From JBFWUW01 sp050247075 (GTDB taxonomy: Bacteria > Planctomycetota > Planctomycetia > Pirellulales > JBFWUW01): a DNA stretch of 64,000 nucleotides. The DNA is taken from assembly GCA_050247075.1 (NCBI GenBank), contig JBFWUW010000004.1:62001-126000 (forward strand), written 5' to 3'. A program made the position numbers and the translations under genes. Below, piece by piece: positions 8,471 to 16,909 of the stretch. Position 1 is the first letter of the stretch, and each line of letters opens with the position of its first letter. The notes beneath the pieces were generated by a model. The model was not told the DNA's origin, did not search any database, and saw only the letters and a list, made by a program, of their open reading frames with translations.

Positions 8471-11400
8471 CTAGTCGGTAATCAGGCTGGCCGAGCCAGA
8501 GTTCAAGCGGATCCTGGCGGAATGGTAAATAATATCGGCCTCGTAGGTCCCCAGGCCGGCCGTGCCGGTGTGAAGCAATTTCCAAGCGTTGTCGAGCGAC
8601 AGGGCCGACTGCGGTCCCTCGTAATGCACCCAGTCCTTGTCGTTCAACGTCACATCGACCTTGGCGTTGCCGTTGGATTCGACATGAATTTGCAGCCGCT
8701 GCCGCGAATTCAGCGACAGGCGACTATGTTTGAGGGTCGTGGAGTTTTGATCTCCCCCTTTATTGCCGACGCGGGCCAAACCGCTGGTCGTCCCTTTCCA
8801 GCCGTTGATGATCAAATTGCAATGGCTGGTGCCAACGGGCAAGGTAAAGATGGCGTCGTATCCCTTAAGGAGGGTGAAGGCAACCTCCAGATCGTAAGAG
8901 CCAGCCAGTGCCACGGGGATCTCGAATCGCGACGTGCGGCCCGCCCTGGTTATGCCGATGGCGTCTCCATTGCGAACCCAGCCCCCATCGACCTTGTGCC
9001 GGTTCAGATCGACCATTTGCAACACATCGACCCATTTGTCGATAGGAAACAGGCTGCGCGCCTGGTCGAATTCTTGCAGCCGTTTCTCGACCAGTGTTTT
9101 ACGCGTGCCGGTCAACGACGGCAACGCCAAGCGATACCAATGAACGGCCCGTTCCCGCAACATTCGTTGCGGCAGCGGGTCGGCTTCTTCTTCCGCCGCG
9201 TTCCACCAACCATCGGCCAGCACGGCCCGCTGCGACTGTTGCGGCCCGTCCAGATCGTCCGCGGCTAAACGGGCCAGCGGGTCGTTGTCGGTTGATTGGC
9301 ACCACAGGGTGCGGCCGTTTTCCCAGTCATTCTTGTAGAGACAGAGAAAGCGGCCCCAGCGGCGGCAAGCCTCGGCATCTTCGGTGCTGCTCTCTAGCGT
9401 TTCCTTGGCATCTTTGACGTCGTCGAAGGCGGCTTGCAGCGACTTGAGTTCCTTAACGCCATCGACCAGTACCTTGACCAGGACATTGTCTTTACTCTTG
9501 CGAGCGTATTCCAGCGATTTGCCGCCAAACTTGACCGCCAAGTCGTAGCGGTCCTCGGAAATCGCCCCGTTGAGCAATTGGCGATAAGCATTCGCCGCGG
9601 TTTTCCAATCGTCGGGCGTCTTGGCACGTTTGATGGCGTCCTTCATCACTTCATCGCGTCGGGCCAACAGATCCACGCGAAACTGCTGCCCTAGCTCATC
9701 CAGCGCTTCGCCAGCGACTTTGCCGTCGGCGGCTTCCCCGGCCAATTCAATCGCCAATTCCAAACCGGCGTAAACCTCGGCGGGCTTCCCCACGGTACCC
9801 CGAACGCGGTCGAGCAGTTTTTGAGCCAACCGCGACTTCTCGCCAGCGTCACTCTTGGCTTTGGCAAAATCGTCTTTGTATTCGTCGCGCAGGCGGCGTT
9901 CGGCGGCTTTGAAGTCCGCGGTTTCTGGAACGGGCTTTTTTGGGCTGGCATTCAGCAAGTCGCCCAATGTCCGCGGAGGCTTGGGCTTGCTGGCGGTCTT
10001 GGGGGGAGTGGTCTTTGGCGGCGTGGTCTTTGGCGGAACCGGTTTAGGCCGCGTTTCCCGTGGTGGTGCGGGTTGTTGAGAAGGAAAGGTCTCTCTCTTG
10101 GGTGGCGAATTGCTCGCGACCGCGCTGGTGCTCTTGGCCTTTAACCGCTTGAACGTGATCTGGGTAAAGCGATAGGTGGCGCCGCTGCCCAGGAAGAGCC
10201 GCGGCGGTTGGCTAGCGTCGGGCGTTGTCCGCTGAATGCCAAGTTCCGACAGCTCGCCCGACCAATGGATAATTTCGCGGCCATCGACTTCCACGCGGAC
10301 ATCGCCCTTGGTGACGATGTATTTCACCCGCGCCGGAGTGCCATCAGTGAATTGCGGCTTTTCCGAGGTCGTGCGATTTTCTCGATAACTCTTGTGGTCG
10401 ACACTGTCCAAGCCGGCGAACTTGCCTTCCTGATCGATCAGCACCTGGCGTTCCTCGCCGCCTAGGACCAGGCCGGCGATTAACGCCCGCGATGGGCCGG
10501 AGTTGGCCTGCCGCACCACGACCACGGTCAGTTCGTATTCGTCGGGCGTGGACCCAGGAACCGGCAAATTCAGCCGGGCTTGGGTCTGGTTCGCCGGCGA
10601 GAGCAACACACCGTTTTCCAGCCGCCAGTCACCCAAAACCGCATCGCGCTGGGTGTCGATCAGCGGCAGCAGATCCAACGCGGCATACTTGCCTCCGACG
10701 CGATCACCGTTGTTGGGTGTGCTGGTGCCTTGGCCGTTACCGGCGGTTGTTTTTCCGGAGGTATCGCCACTCCCTTGGCTAACAGCGTTAGGCGGTGAAC
10801 TCATCAACCCCAGAAAGTCATTCTGAGGGCCCATCCAACACAAAATGGCGTAACCGGCCGACAACCCCACCACCGAGGCTACCACCTGACCGACGACTTT
10901 TATCCATAGCGGCGTTGCCGCTCGCCGCGAACGCCCGCGCCGGGCATTCACAAGCGGGCCAGCCTCTTCGGCAAAGACGCCGGGCTGCTCGTCCGTTTGC
11001 TGGTACGTCACCGGCACCGGTGCCGGCACGGAGACATAAGCGGGAGTTGCATACCCCTGGCCAGGATAGGCCGGCGTCTGTGCGCCGGGCAGAGGATATG
11101 CCGGCGCGGCGTAGTTGCCTTGTTGATCGTAGGGGGCCGGCACATAAGCCGTGGACAATGGCACGGGCGCGGCGATCGGCTGCGGGTAGGCCGGCGCGGC
11201 AGGTGCCATGCTGGCGCGAAGCTGCACATCGTAATCGGCCCGCTTTACGGCATTCAACAAACACAACTTCGCAGAGGCAATTTCGTTGAGCAGCGTTTGC
11301 GAAACCCCTGAATGGGGACCAGACGTATGTGTCCGCAAATGCGACATCTGCCGGTCAGCCGCATGTTCGATCACATCAGGGTCGGCCTCGAACAAACTAA

Positions 11401-11485
11401 TCCCCAGCAACCGGTAATGGTTGGCCGGCTGCTCGTGCGGGGGGATGCCCAGCCATTTGTGGTAAGGATCGAAATCGGGCGTCAT
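8471..11485 (-). CDS. Large membrane-anchored protein with J-like N-terminus and LamG/DUF1080-like domain
   Basis: A 1004-aa protein. Residues 1-85 begin PYHKWLGIPPHEQPANHYRL and continue LLGI, ending KRADYDVQLR. This is a planctomycete-typical N-terminal module whose spacing resembles a J domain but without an HPD motif. A Pro/Ala/Tyr-rich linker follows, then one membrane span near 200 (VVASVVGLSAGYAILCW). Residues about 270-450 look like a carbohydrate-binding or DUF1080-like beta sandwich (GDWRLENGVLLSP, RLFLGSGATYRFTQITF). A Pro/Lys-rich hinge and a long helical region end in a second sandwich-like segment. Role unknown; probably a cytoplasmic head with a large exported part. 22 bp of non-coding sequence precedes the next gene's start on the right only after a 272-bp gap in which I see nothing. 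Confidence 0.75.
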   Translation of the reverse strand: MTPDFDPYHKWLGIPPHEQPANHYRLLGISLFEADPDVIEHAADRQMSHLRTHTSGPHSGVSQTLLNEIASAKLCLLNAVKRADYDVQLRASMAPAAPAYPQPIAAPVPLSTAYVPAPYDQQGNYAAPAYPLPGAQTPAYPGQGYATPAYVSVPAPVPVTYQQTDEQPGVFAEEAGPLVNARRGRSRRAATPLWIKVVGQVVASVVGLSAGYAILCWMGPQNDFLGLMSSPPNAVSQGSGDTSGKTTAGNGQGTSTPNNGDRVGGKYAALDLLPLIDTQRDAVLGDWRLENGVLLSPANQTQARLNLPVPGSTPDEYELTVVVVRQANSGPSRALIAGLVLGGEERQVLIDQEGKFAGLDSVDHKSYRENRTTSEKPQFTDGTPARVKYIVTKGDVRVEVDGREIIHWSGELSELGIQRTTPDASQPPRLFLGSGATYRFTQITFKRLKAKSTSAVASNSPPKRETFPSQQPAPPRETRPKPVPPKTTPPKTTPPKTASKPKPPRTLGDLLNASPKKPVPETADFKAAERRLRDEYKDDFAKAKSDAGEKSRLAQKLLDRVRGTVGKPAEVYAGLELAIELAGEAADGKVAGEALDELGQQFRVDLLARRDEVMKDAIKRAKTPDDWKTAANAYRQLLNGAISEDRYDLAVKFGGKSLEYARKSKDNVLVKVLVDGVKELKSLQAAFDDVKDAKETLESSTEDAEACRRWGRFLCLYKNDWENGRTLWCQSTDNDPLARLAADDLDGPQQSQRAVLADGWWNAAEEEADPLPQRMLRERAVHWYRLALPSLTGTRKTLVEKRLQEFDQARSLFPIDKWVDVLQMVDLNRHKVDGGWVRNGDAIGITRAGRTSRFEIPVALAGSYDLEVAFTLLKGYDAIFTLPVGTSHCNLIINGWKGTTSGLARVGNKGGDQNSTTLKHSRLSLNSRQRLQIHVESNGNAKVDVTLNDKDWVHYEGPQSALSLDNAWKLLHTGTAGLGTYEADIIYHSARIRLNSGSASLITD

Positions 11486-11757
11486 GCGGGCCCCCGCGTT
11501 GCCGCGGTATCCAAATCAAGTGAATCCAGCCGCGCCGGTAAAGGCCAGAAATGCCTGCACCCTGCGATTGGGCCGTCATTCATAACTTCAATGGCCTTTA
11601 GTTTGGCAGATTTGCAGCGGTTTTCCAAGTTGGGGCGGTGGGCGAATTGCGACGGTTGGAGATAGGCATCTTGCATTTGTAGAGAAACGCTAACCGCGAA
11701 TGTCCGGCACCAGCCAGATGGCTGCGCAAACATGAAGATTCGCTCGCGGGCTAACCG

Positions 11758-12438
11758 TTATGTGCCGTAGGACCGAGGAATCTCCAGCAGCCGTAATTGG
11801 CGGTCGAGATGCGCCTTTCGCTTGGCGACACCGCGTAGCGAATTATCTTCGACGTCCTCGTTTCCCCATTGCTCCCAACCAGGACGGCAAAATCTGGCAA
11901 ACAGTTCCAGATATGGTCCCGGCGAGCAAGACTCGATCAAATCGTAGAACTCCTCGGGCTTTCGCGAATGCTCTCGTTTACGTGTGGACAGCAGATTTAC
12001 TTGCGTTCTTCCAGGCTTGAGCGTGCGCACGCTGCCACGAACACCAAACAGAATCAGTTCCGTTACATTTCGAAAATAGAAACCGACACCGCGGCCATCC
12101 GGCCCTCCGTCCTTGCGGACTTTGAACCACACCAGGTTCGATTTGTAGGTAAAGCCCCATGCCTCCATCACCTTCAGCCCTTCTTGTAGCAAGGCGTTGG
12201 GCACCCACAAGTACAAGTGGGACTTCGCCGCCGCGAGCTTCGATACCGGCAGCTCCATGATTTCCTTCAATTCCATCGTTGGGTAGCGCAGCAAGCGCTT
12301 GTGTTCCGGTGCCATCTTGCCAGTGCGATTCTGGAATTGCCACGGAGGATCCGCCAGGATCGTGGCATACGGACCTCTCGCTTTTCCCAACAAGTCCTCG
12401 GAAGGATTTACTTCAGCATTCCCGTAAATAGTGGCCAT
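11758..12438 (-). CDS. MT-A70 family DNA adenine methyltransferase
   Basis: A 226-aa protein with the MT-A70 catalytic motif DPPW at residues 30-33 (ILADPPWQFQNR), followed by HLYLWVPNALL and GFTYKSNLVWFK, and ending in the FARFCRPGWEQWGNE block shared by prokaryotic MT-A70 enzymes. It should transfer a methyl group to N6 of adenine in DNA. Its gene starts 21 bp after the stop of a BstYI/BglII-like endonuclease frame on the same strand, so it is most simply the protective methylase of a type II restriction-modification system. The recognition site cannot be read from sequence. The reading frame is intact. Confidence 0.88.
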   Translation of the reverse strand: MATIYGNAEVNPSEDLLGKARGPYATILADPPWQFQNRTGKMAPEHKRLLRYPTMELKEIMELPVSKLAAAKSHLYLWVPNALLQEGLKVMEAWGFTYKSNLVWFKVRKDGGPDGRGVGFYFRNVTELILFGVRGSVRTLKPGRTQVNLLSTRKREHSRKPEEFYDLIESCSPGPYLELFARFCRPGWEQWGNEDVEDNSLRGVAKRKAHLDRQLRLLEIPRSYGT

Positions 12439-12459
12439 TTGCCAGGCTCCAGATGATTA

Positions 12460-13188
12460 TCAAATCTTGACGACATCAACCGGAATACCGATCAACAACA
12501 GCGGGCACGGATTGCCGACCCCACGTCTGACTCGGTCTTCCAATTTTCTCCAATGGGTTGTCGCTTCACCGAACTTGTCAGACACAAAGGCATGCGCCCA
12601 GCCTTCCTCGAAAGTGCCCTTCGATTTCGCCGCGGTTTCGATCAGCCTTAACTGGCGCTGCGTCGGCGAATAGTATTTCGTCAATTGGTCGGTCCCTGAA
12701 ACGCGCAGTTTCTTAGCGAATCGTTCGATAAGTTTCCGCATTCCTTCTTGAAGTGACTAACCGCGGGTCACGATCGCCCCGATCGAAATCACGCCGTCCG
12801 CATGCAATCGTTTGAAATTCTCCAAGTCGCGGTCAAAGAATGGATCCTTATTGTTCCATTCAATCTCCAGGGCGAACGTGCCGCCTGGGAAGGCCTTCAC
12901 ATGATCGATTTCATGCGAAATCGACTCTTTTTCCACCCCGTCAACGATTTTCTTGATCTCAAAAACATGCTTCTGCCACCCGTGCGTTGCCGCCAAGGAT
13001 CTCCGGAGTCGCTGGGTCATCTCGCCTTCACCGCCACCTCCCCTCACCAGTTCTTCAACCGGGATCGAAATATCGAGCAGGGCCGATTCCAGTTCCTCCA
13101 CGGCCAACCGCATATCGTGCATCAAGATAGCTTCCGCGTGATGCAGGGCCAGGATCTGAAAATTTTGCTTCTTAAGCTTTTCAAACAT
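12460..13188 (-). pseudogene. BstYI/BglII-like type II restriction endonuclease interrupted by an in-frame amber codon
   Basis: Two open segments in the same frame, 12757-13188 (143 codons) and 12460-12741 (93 codons from its ATG), are separated only by TAG at 12757-12759 and five sense codons. Read through, the protein is about 242 aa and reads VTRG-stop-SLQEGMRKL at the junction. The first part has the nuclease core EIDHVKAF...ALEIEWNNKDPFFDRDL and the second the family's C-terminal part FGEATTHWRK...PCPLLLIGI. The order resembles BstYI (EVQFGKYSF...DLF, then PLVLIGI). Length fits the family (BglII 223 aa, BstYI 203 aa). Either a nonsense mutation, a base-calling error or, least likely, readthrough. 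Upstream start at 13188 has only a weak GAAGAG site. Confidence 0.82.
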
Positions 13189-13471
13189 CGAAACGTCTCT
13201 TCGACATGCTAGGTGTCCGATGTCGACGTGAATCGAAAAGCCCCGTTATCGGCTCGCTACGATCATTCGTGTCCATGAATAATGTCCTCAACGGAAATTG
13301 CCCACGATTCGATTCCATGCCAACCACCGACCCGGCCGAAGTGTTCGAATGTTCAGTGCGAGAAGTTTATGGCGAATGGTCCGCGAAATCAACCAATCGG
13401 ATCGCAATGGTTCAACAGAAGCACGGAGAAGTGGATAATTACCGGATATTTAGGAGGTTTCCCTCCCCCAA

Positions 13472-13819
13472 CTACGGCCAGTGCCAGCCTGCGTGGCCGA
13501 CCAGCAGTTGTAACACGATAAAGTGATGGATCAGGTCGCTGAGGATACAGGCGACGGCGCTGGCGGCCAGCAACAGGGAGGCGGCGGGCCAGCGCCGGGT
13601 TAGTGCCGCCAGCACCAGGAGGGGCACGGCCCAAAACATGTGGTGAATTTGCAGCAGCAGTGGCGCGGTACGATTAAATTCGACGGCGGTCATCCGTCCG
13701 CCAAACCGCAACAGCAACGTCACCACTTCCACCAACAACGTTATCGCGGCGGTCCAGCGCCAAAATTCGGACCTTCGTGATACTCTGGCAATACGTTGGT
13801 CTGTCATAATTCGGATCAT
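13472..13819 (-). CDS. Small integral membrane protein
   Basis: A 115-aa protein with three or four hydrophobic helices (WTAAITLLVEVVTLLLRF, FWAVPLLVLAALT, AASLLLAASAVACILSDL) and a histidine-rich C-terminal helix (DLIHHFIVLQLLVGHAGWHW). A second ATG four codons downstream is an equally good start. It is divergent from the gene at 13833, with 13 bp between the starts. Not recognised as a known family. The 283-bp gap to its left (13189-13471) shows nothing I can support. Confidence 0.65.
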   Translation of the reverse strand: MIRIMTDQRIARVSRRSEFWRWTAAITLLVEVVTLLLRFGGRMTAVEFNRTAPLLLQIHHMFWAVPLLVLAALTRRWPAASLLLAASAVACILSDLIHHFIVLQLLVGHAGWHWP

Positions 13820-13832
13820 AACCGAGGAACCG

Positions 13833-14237
13833 ATGTCCGGACTGATTTTCTTCTACGGCACGTTGCGGCCGGCCTTGGCCCGCGGCAAGATGCGCCAAAT
13901 CGTGGCACGGCTTGAGCGCGTCGGCCTGGCCACGCTACCGGGCAGGTTGTTCGATCTTGGCCCCTACCCTGCCGCGCTGCCGGAGGATGGGGCCAGCGGT
14001 ATGATCGTCGGCGAGGTCTTTCGATTGCCGCGCGACGAGGATCTGTTGCCCCAGTTCGACCGCCACGAGAGCTTTCTGCCGGACGACCCGGCCCGCAGCC
14101 TGTATTTGCGTCTCCTCCGCACGGCAACGATGGCCGACGGCCAGGCGGCGTCGGTGTGGGTCTACTCCTACAACCGCGACGTTGGTCAGGCAACACTTGT
14201 ACCAAATGGAGACTACGTGGCCTGGAAAACCGGATGA
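13833..14237 (+). CDS. Gamma-glutamylcyclotransferase (AIG2/GGCT)-like protein
   Basis: A 134-aa protein opening with LIFFYGTLRPAL, the YGTL signature of the GGCT/AIG2 fold that binds a gamma-glutamyl group. YPAALPEDGASGMIVGEVF and the acidic FDRHESF segment carry the expected catalytic glutamate position. The family cyclises gamma-glutamyl amines or peptides; the substrate here is unknown. The ATG follows GAGGA at a good distance. It precedes the metal-type ABC cluster but is separated by 215 bp containing palindromes, so it is probably not part of it. Confidence 0.85.
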   Translation: MSGLIFFYGTLRPALARGKMRQIVARLERVGLATLPGRLFDLGPYPAALPEDGASGMIVGEVFRLPRDEDLLPQFDRHESFLPDDPARSLYLRLLRTATMADGQAASVWVYSYNRDVGQATLVPNGDYVAWKTG

Positions 14238-14286
14238 GATTGCGGCCTGTTTCCAAACGAGCTCGCCGCAATAGAGTCCCATGCAA

Positions 14287-14357
14287 TTCAATTTGAACCT
14301 TTTGCAAACGTCTTGCGTACAGCAGGCGGATGGCCGCCCAAATGCAAACCTATTGCA
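14287..14357 (+). promoter_or_regulatory. Candidate Fur-family operator palindromes upstream of the ABC cluster
   Basis: Two 15-base elements, TGCAAACGTCTTGCG (14303-14317) and TGCAAACCTATTGCA (14343-14357), share the form TGCAA-N5-TTGCR and are spaced 40 bp centre to centre, about four helical turns. A further palindrome TTCAATTTGAA lies at 14287-14297. The TGCAA/TTGCA half-sites resemble operators reported for some Fur-family regulators. They lie 95-165 bp upstream of the ATPase start in the only long gap before the cluster. Regulator identity is an inference. Confidence 0.45.
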
Positions 14358-14452
14358 AAGACTCTGTTAATCGTCATCATGGGGTCTGACTTCACAAGTT
14401 GGGCCTGAAACCGTGCAATTTCGCACGCCAGCAAAAAACACTCCCGGTGATT

Positions 14453-15130
14453 ATGCTTCTGCTCGAAAATGTTCAAAAGGCGTTTCAAGAACCCGACGGC
14501 GGCAAGCTGCCGATTTTGGATATTCCCCGGTTTGAAGTGGCGGCGGGCGAGCAAATGGTTCTCACCGGTCGCAGCGGGTGTGGCAAGACCACGCTGCTGC
14601 ATGTGATTGCCGGCATTAGCCGGCCCGACAGCGGTACGATTAAGATTGACGGCCACGATATCGCCCGGCTTTCCGAGGCTGCCCGCGACCGCTTTCGGGC
14701 GGTGAAGTTGGGCTACGTCTTTCAGACGTTCAACTTGCTGCCAGGATTTACGGCGTTTGAAAACGTGTTGCTGGGCATGACCTTCAGCGGGCAAAAGGTC
14801 GATACCGCGCGGGCCAGAGACCTGCTCGACCGCGTGGGCCTGTCCACCCGGCTGACGCACAAGCCGGCCATGCTCTCCGTGGGCGAGCAACAGCGGGTGG
14901 CGGTCGCCCGCGCCTTGGCCAATCGCCCCAAGTTGCTGCTGGCCGACGAACCGACGGCCAATGTCGATGCCAAACACCAGCAGCAGATCATCGACTTGAT
15001 CCGCTCGACCTGCCAGGAAGAGCAGGTCTCGCTGATTCTGGTAACGCACACGCCCGACGTGGCCGCGCAATTCCAGCGCGTGGAGCCTTTGGAAAAAATC
15101 AACCGCGTCGCGGAATCGGCGGCTGCCTAA
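14453..15130 (+). CDS. ABC transporter ATP-binding protein, LolD/MacB type
   Basis: A 225-aa ATPase counted from the ATG at 14453, chosen because MLLLENVQKAF is the normal family start; the frame is open back to a TTG at 14399. It shows Walker A GRSGCGKTT, Q-loop FQTFNLLPGFTAFENV, signature LSVGEQQRVAVARAL, Walker B LLLADEPTANVD and the switch histidine VTHTPDV. These are features of ATPases that power FtsX/MacB-fold permeases, here the gene 58 bp downstream. Such pairs do not pump across the membrane but drive periplasmic work. It heads the cluster that runs to 21114. Confidence 0.92.
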   Translation: MLLLENVQKAFQEPDGGKLPILDIPRFEVAAGEQMVLTGRSGCGKTTLLHVIAGISRPDSGTIKIDGHDIARLSEAARDRFRAVKLGYVFQTFNLLPGFTAFENVLLGMTFSGQKVDTARARDLLDRVGLSTRLTHKPAMLSVGEQQRVAVARALANRPKLLLADEPTANVDAKHQQQIIDLIRSTCQEEQVSLILVTHTPDVAAQFQRVEPLEKINRVAESAAA

Positions 15131-15188
15131 AGTGCGGGCGTACCAGCGGCCTTGGCACACCCTATATCATTCAACCCCTAGAAATTTC

Positions 15189-16721
15189 ATGAGCCTGTTC
15201 ACCATTGCCTGGCGCAATATCCAACAGCGGGCCTTGTCGTCCACGCTGACCGCCTTTTCGATGGCCCTGGGCGTGGCGCTGGTGATTGCCGTGCTGGTGA
15301 TTTACGGCGTGGTATCGACCCATTTTCAAAACGCGGCCGAAGGCTACAACCTGATCGTCGGGGCCAAAGGGGGCAAGCTGCAACTGGTTCTGAACACGGT
15401 CTATCACTTGAGCCAGCCAGTCGAGAACATTCCCTGGGAGTTCTACAACGAGTTTCGCACTACCAAGGGCAAAGAGGGCAAATACGCCAAGCTGATCGAT
15501 GTGGCCATCCCCTATTGCCTGGGAGACAACTACCAAGGCTACCGCGTCGTCGGCACCACGCCCGACCTATTCACCAGGTTGGGCTTTGGCCTCGACATGA
15601 ACGATCAGCCCATCCAATACAACGTGGCGCAAGGCCGGCTGTTCTTGGCCGACGCCCCTTTTGAAGCGGTCGTCGGTTCGGTGGCGGCCCAGCGGACCGG
15701 GCTGAAAGTGGGCGATGATTTTCAGCCCACCCACGGGCTTTCCGCCGAGGAAGGGGACGGGCACAAGCACGACCCGATCAAAGTGGTGGGAATTCTGGCC
15801 CCCACCGGCACTCCTAACGACCGCGCGTTGTTCATGAACATCGAGGGGTTCTTTCTGCTGGAGGGACACGCCAAACTGCACGACAAGCCCAAGCGCAAGT
15901 CCGCCATCAAGAAAGCCGCCGCGGACGACCACGCGCACGACCATGACGGCCACGACCACGATACCAAGGAACCGGCCGCCGCGAAAAAAGAACACGATCA
16001 CGCGGACCACGATCACGCGGAGCATGACCATGCCGAGGATGCCCATGACGATCACGACCATGCCGCGCACGATCACGGCCACGATCATGGCCACGACCAC
16101 GGACACGCCCCGCTGCCCGACGATCAACGCGAAGTCACCGCCATCTTGATTCGCACTTCGCAAGAGTTTCCCACCGGTCCCATTGGGCTGCAACGAGAAC
16201 TCAACAAAGGCAACGTCGCCCAGGCGGTGGCCCCCATCGGCGAAATCCAAGGCCTGTTTCAGGAGATCGTCGGCCCCGTTCGCACGGTGTTGCTGGTGTT
16301 GGCAGGGCTGGTCGTGGTGGTGGCGGGCGTGGGGGTCATGGTCAGTATCTACAACAGCATGAGCGATCGGCAACGCGATATCGCCATCATGCGGTCGCTG
16401 GGTGCCAGCCGTAACCATGTGATGTGGGTGATTCTGCTGGAGTCGTGCATGTTGGCCCTGTTGGGCGGACTGGCCGGTTTTGTGCTGGCCCACGGCGTGA
16501 TCGCCCTGCTCAATCCTTTCATCACCGCCCACACCGGTGTCTCCGTGGGCATCACCAAGCTGGCGGTCTCGCGTGTCACGTTTTGGGGCCTGGGTTGGGA
16601 TGTTTATTGGGAAGCCGTGCTCATACCGGTGCTGTTATTGCTCTCGGCCATCGTGGGCTTTTTGCCGGCCTTGGCGGCCTACAAGACAGACGTCGCCAAA
16701 TCGCTGTCGGGCACGCATTAA
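15189..16721 (+). CDS. FtsX/MacB-fold ABC permease with a histidine-rich periplasmic loop
   Basis: A 510-aa permease from the ATG at 15189 (MSLFTIAWRNIQQRAL); the frame opens at a GTG at 15132. One membrane helix lies near residues 15-42 and three at the end (VLLVLAGLVVVVAGVGVMV, LLESCMLALLGGLAGFVLA, VLIPVLLLLSAIVGFLPAL), with a periplasmic domain between, the FtsX layout. Residues about 243-308 are an insertion of HD, DH and GH repeats with about 21 histidines, a likely Zn(II) or other divalent-metal-binding loop. SMSDRQRDIAIMRSLGASR is the FtsX coupling segment. Works with the ATPase upstream. Confidence 0.92.
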   Translation: MSLFTIAWRNIQQRALSSTLTAFSMALGVALVIAVLVIYGVVSTHFQNAAEGYNLIVGAKGGKLQLVLNTVYHLSQPVENIPWEFYNEFRTTKGKEGKYAKLIDVAIPYCLGDNYQGYRVVGTTPDLFTRLGFGLDMNDQPIQYNVAQGRLFLADAPFEAVVGSVAAQRTGLKVGDDFQPTHGLSAEEGDGHKHDPIKVVGILAPTGTPNDRALFMNIEGFFLLEGHAKLHDKPKRKSAIKKAAADDHAHDHDGHDHDTKEPAAAKKEHDHADHDHAEHDHAEDAHDDHDHAAHDHGHDHGHDHGHAPLPDDQREVTAILIRTSQEFPTGPIGLQRELNKGNVAQAVAPIGEIQGLFQEIVGPVRTVLLVLAGLVVVVAGVGVMVSIYNSMSDRQRDIAIMRSLGASRNHVMWVILLESCMLALLGGLAGFVLAHGVIALLNPFITAHTGVSVGITKLAVSRVTFWGLGWDVYWEAVLIPVLLLLSAIVGFLPALAAYKTDVAKSLSGTH

Positions 16722-16909
16722 ACCATAGGCCGGTTGTAGAGGCTGGCCGGGCTGTCCCGCCGTTTCAGACGCTACGATGCAACTTCCTTGCCAGGAAGGG
16801 CTTGGGGTGACGCGGCAACCTTGAAAAACCATCGCTAGGTGTTGTTTCCCAGGCGCGATAGAATAGATTAGATATATCGAGGACTCACCTACGTTCGGGA
16901 GAAGTTGCC

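Noticed and set aside
13206..13526. 106-aa plus-strand frame upstream of the small membrane protein gene
   Set aside because: No protein-like composition, no ribosome binding site, overlaps an ordinary gap.
15567..16532. Long antisense frame opposite the FtsX-like permease
   Set aside because: Its sequence is an artefact of the His/Asp-rich coding strand; the permease has clear family motifs on the plus strand.
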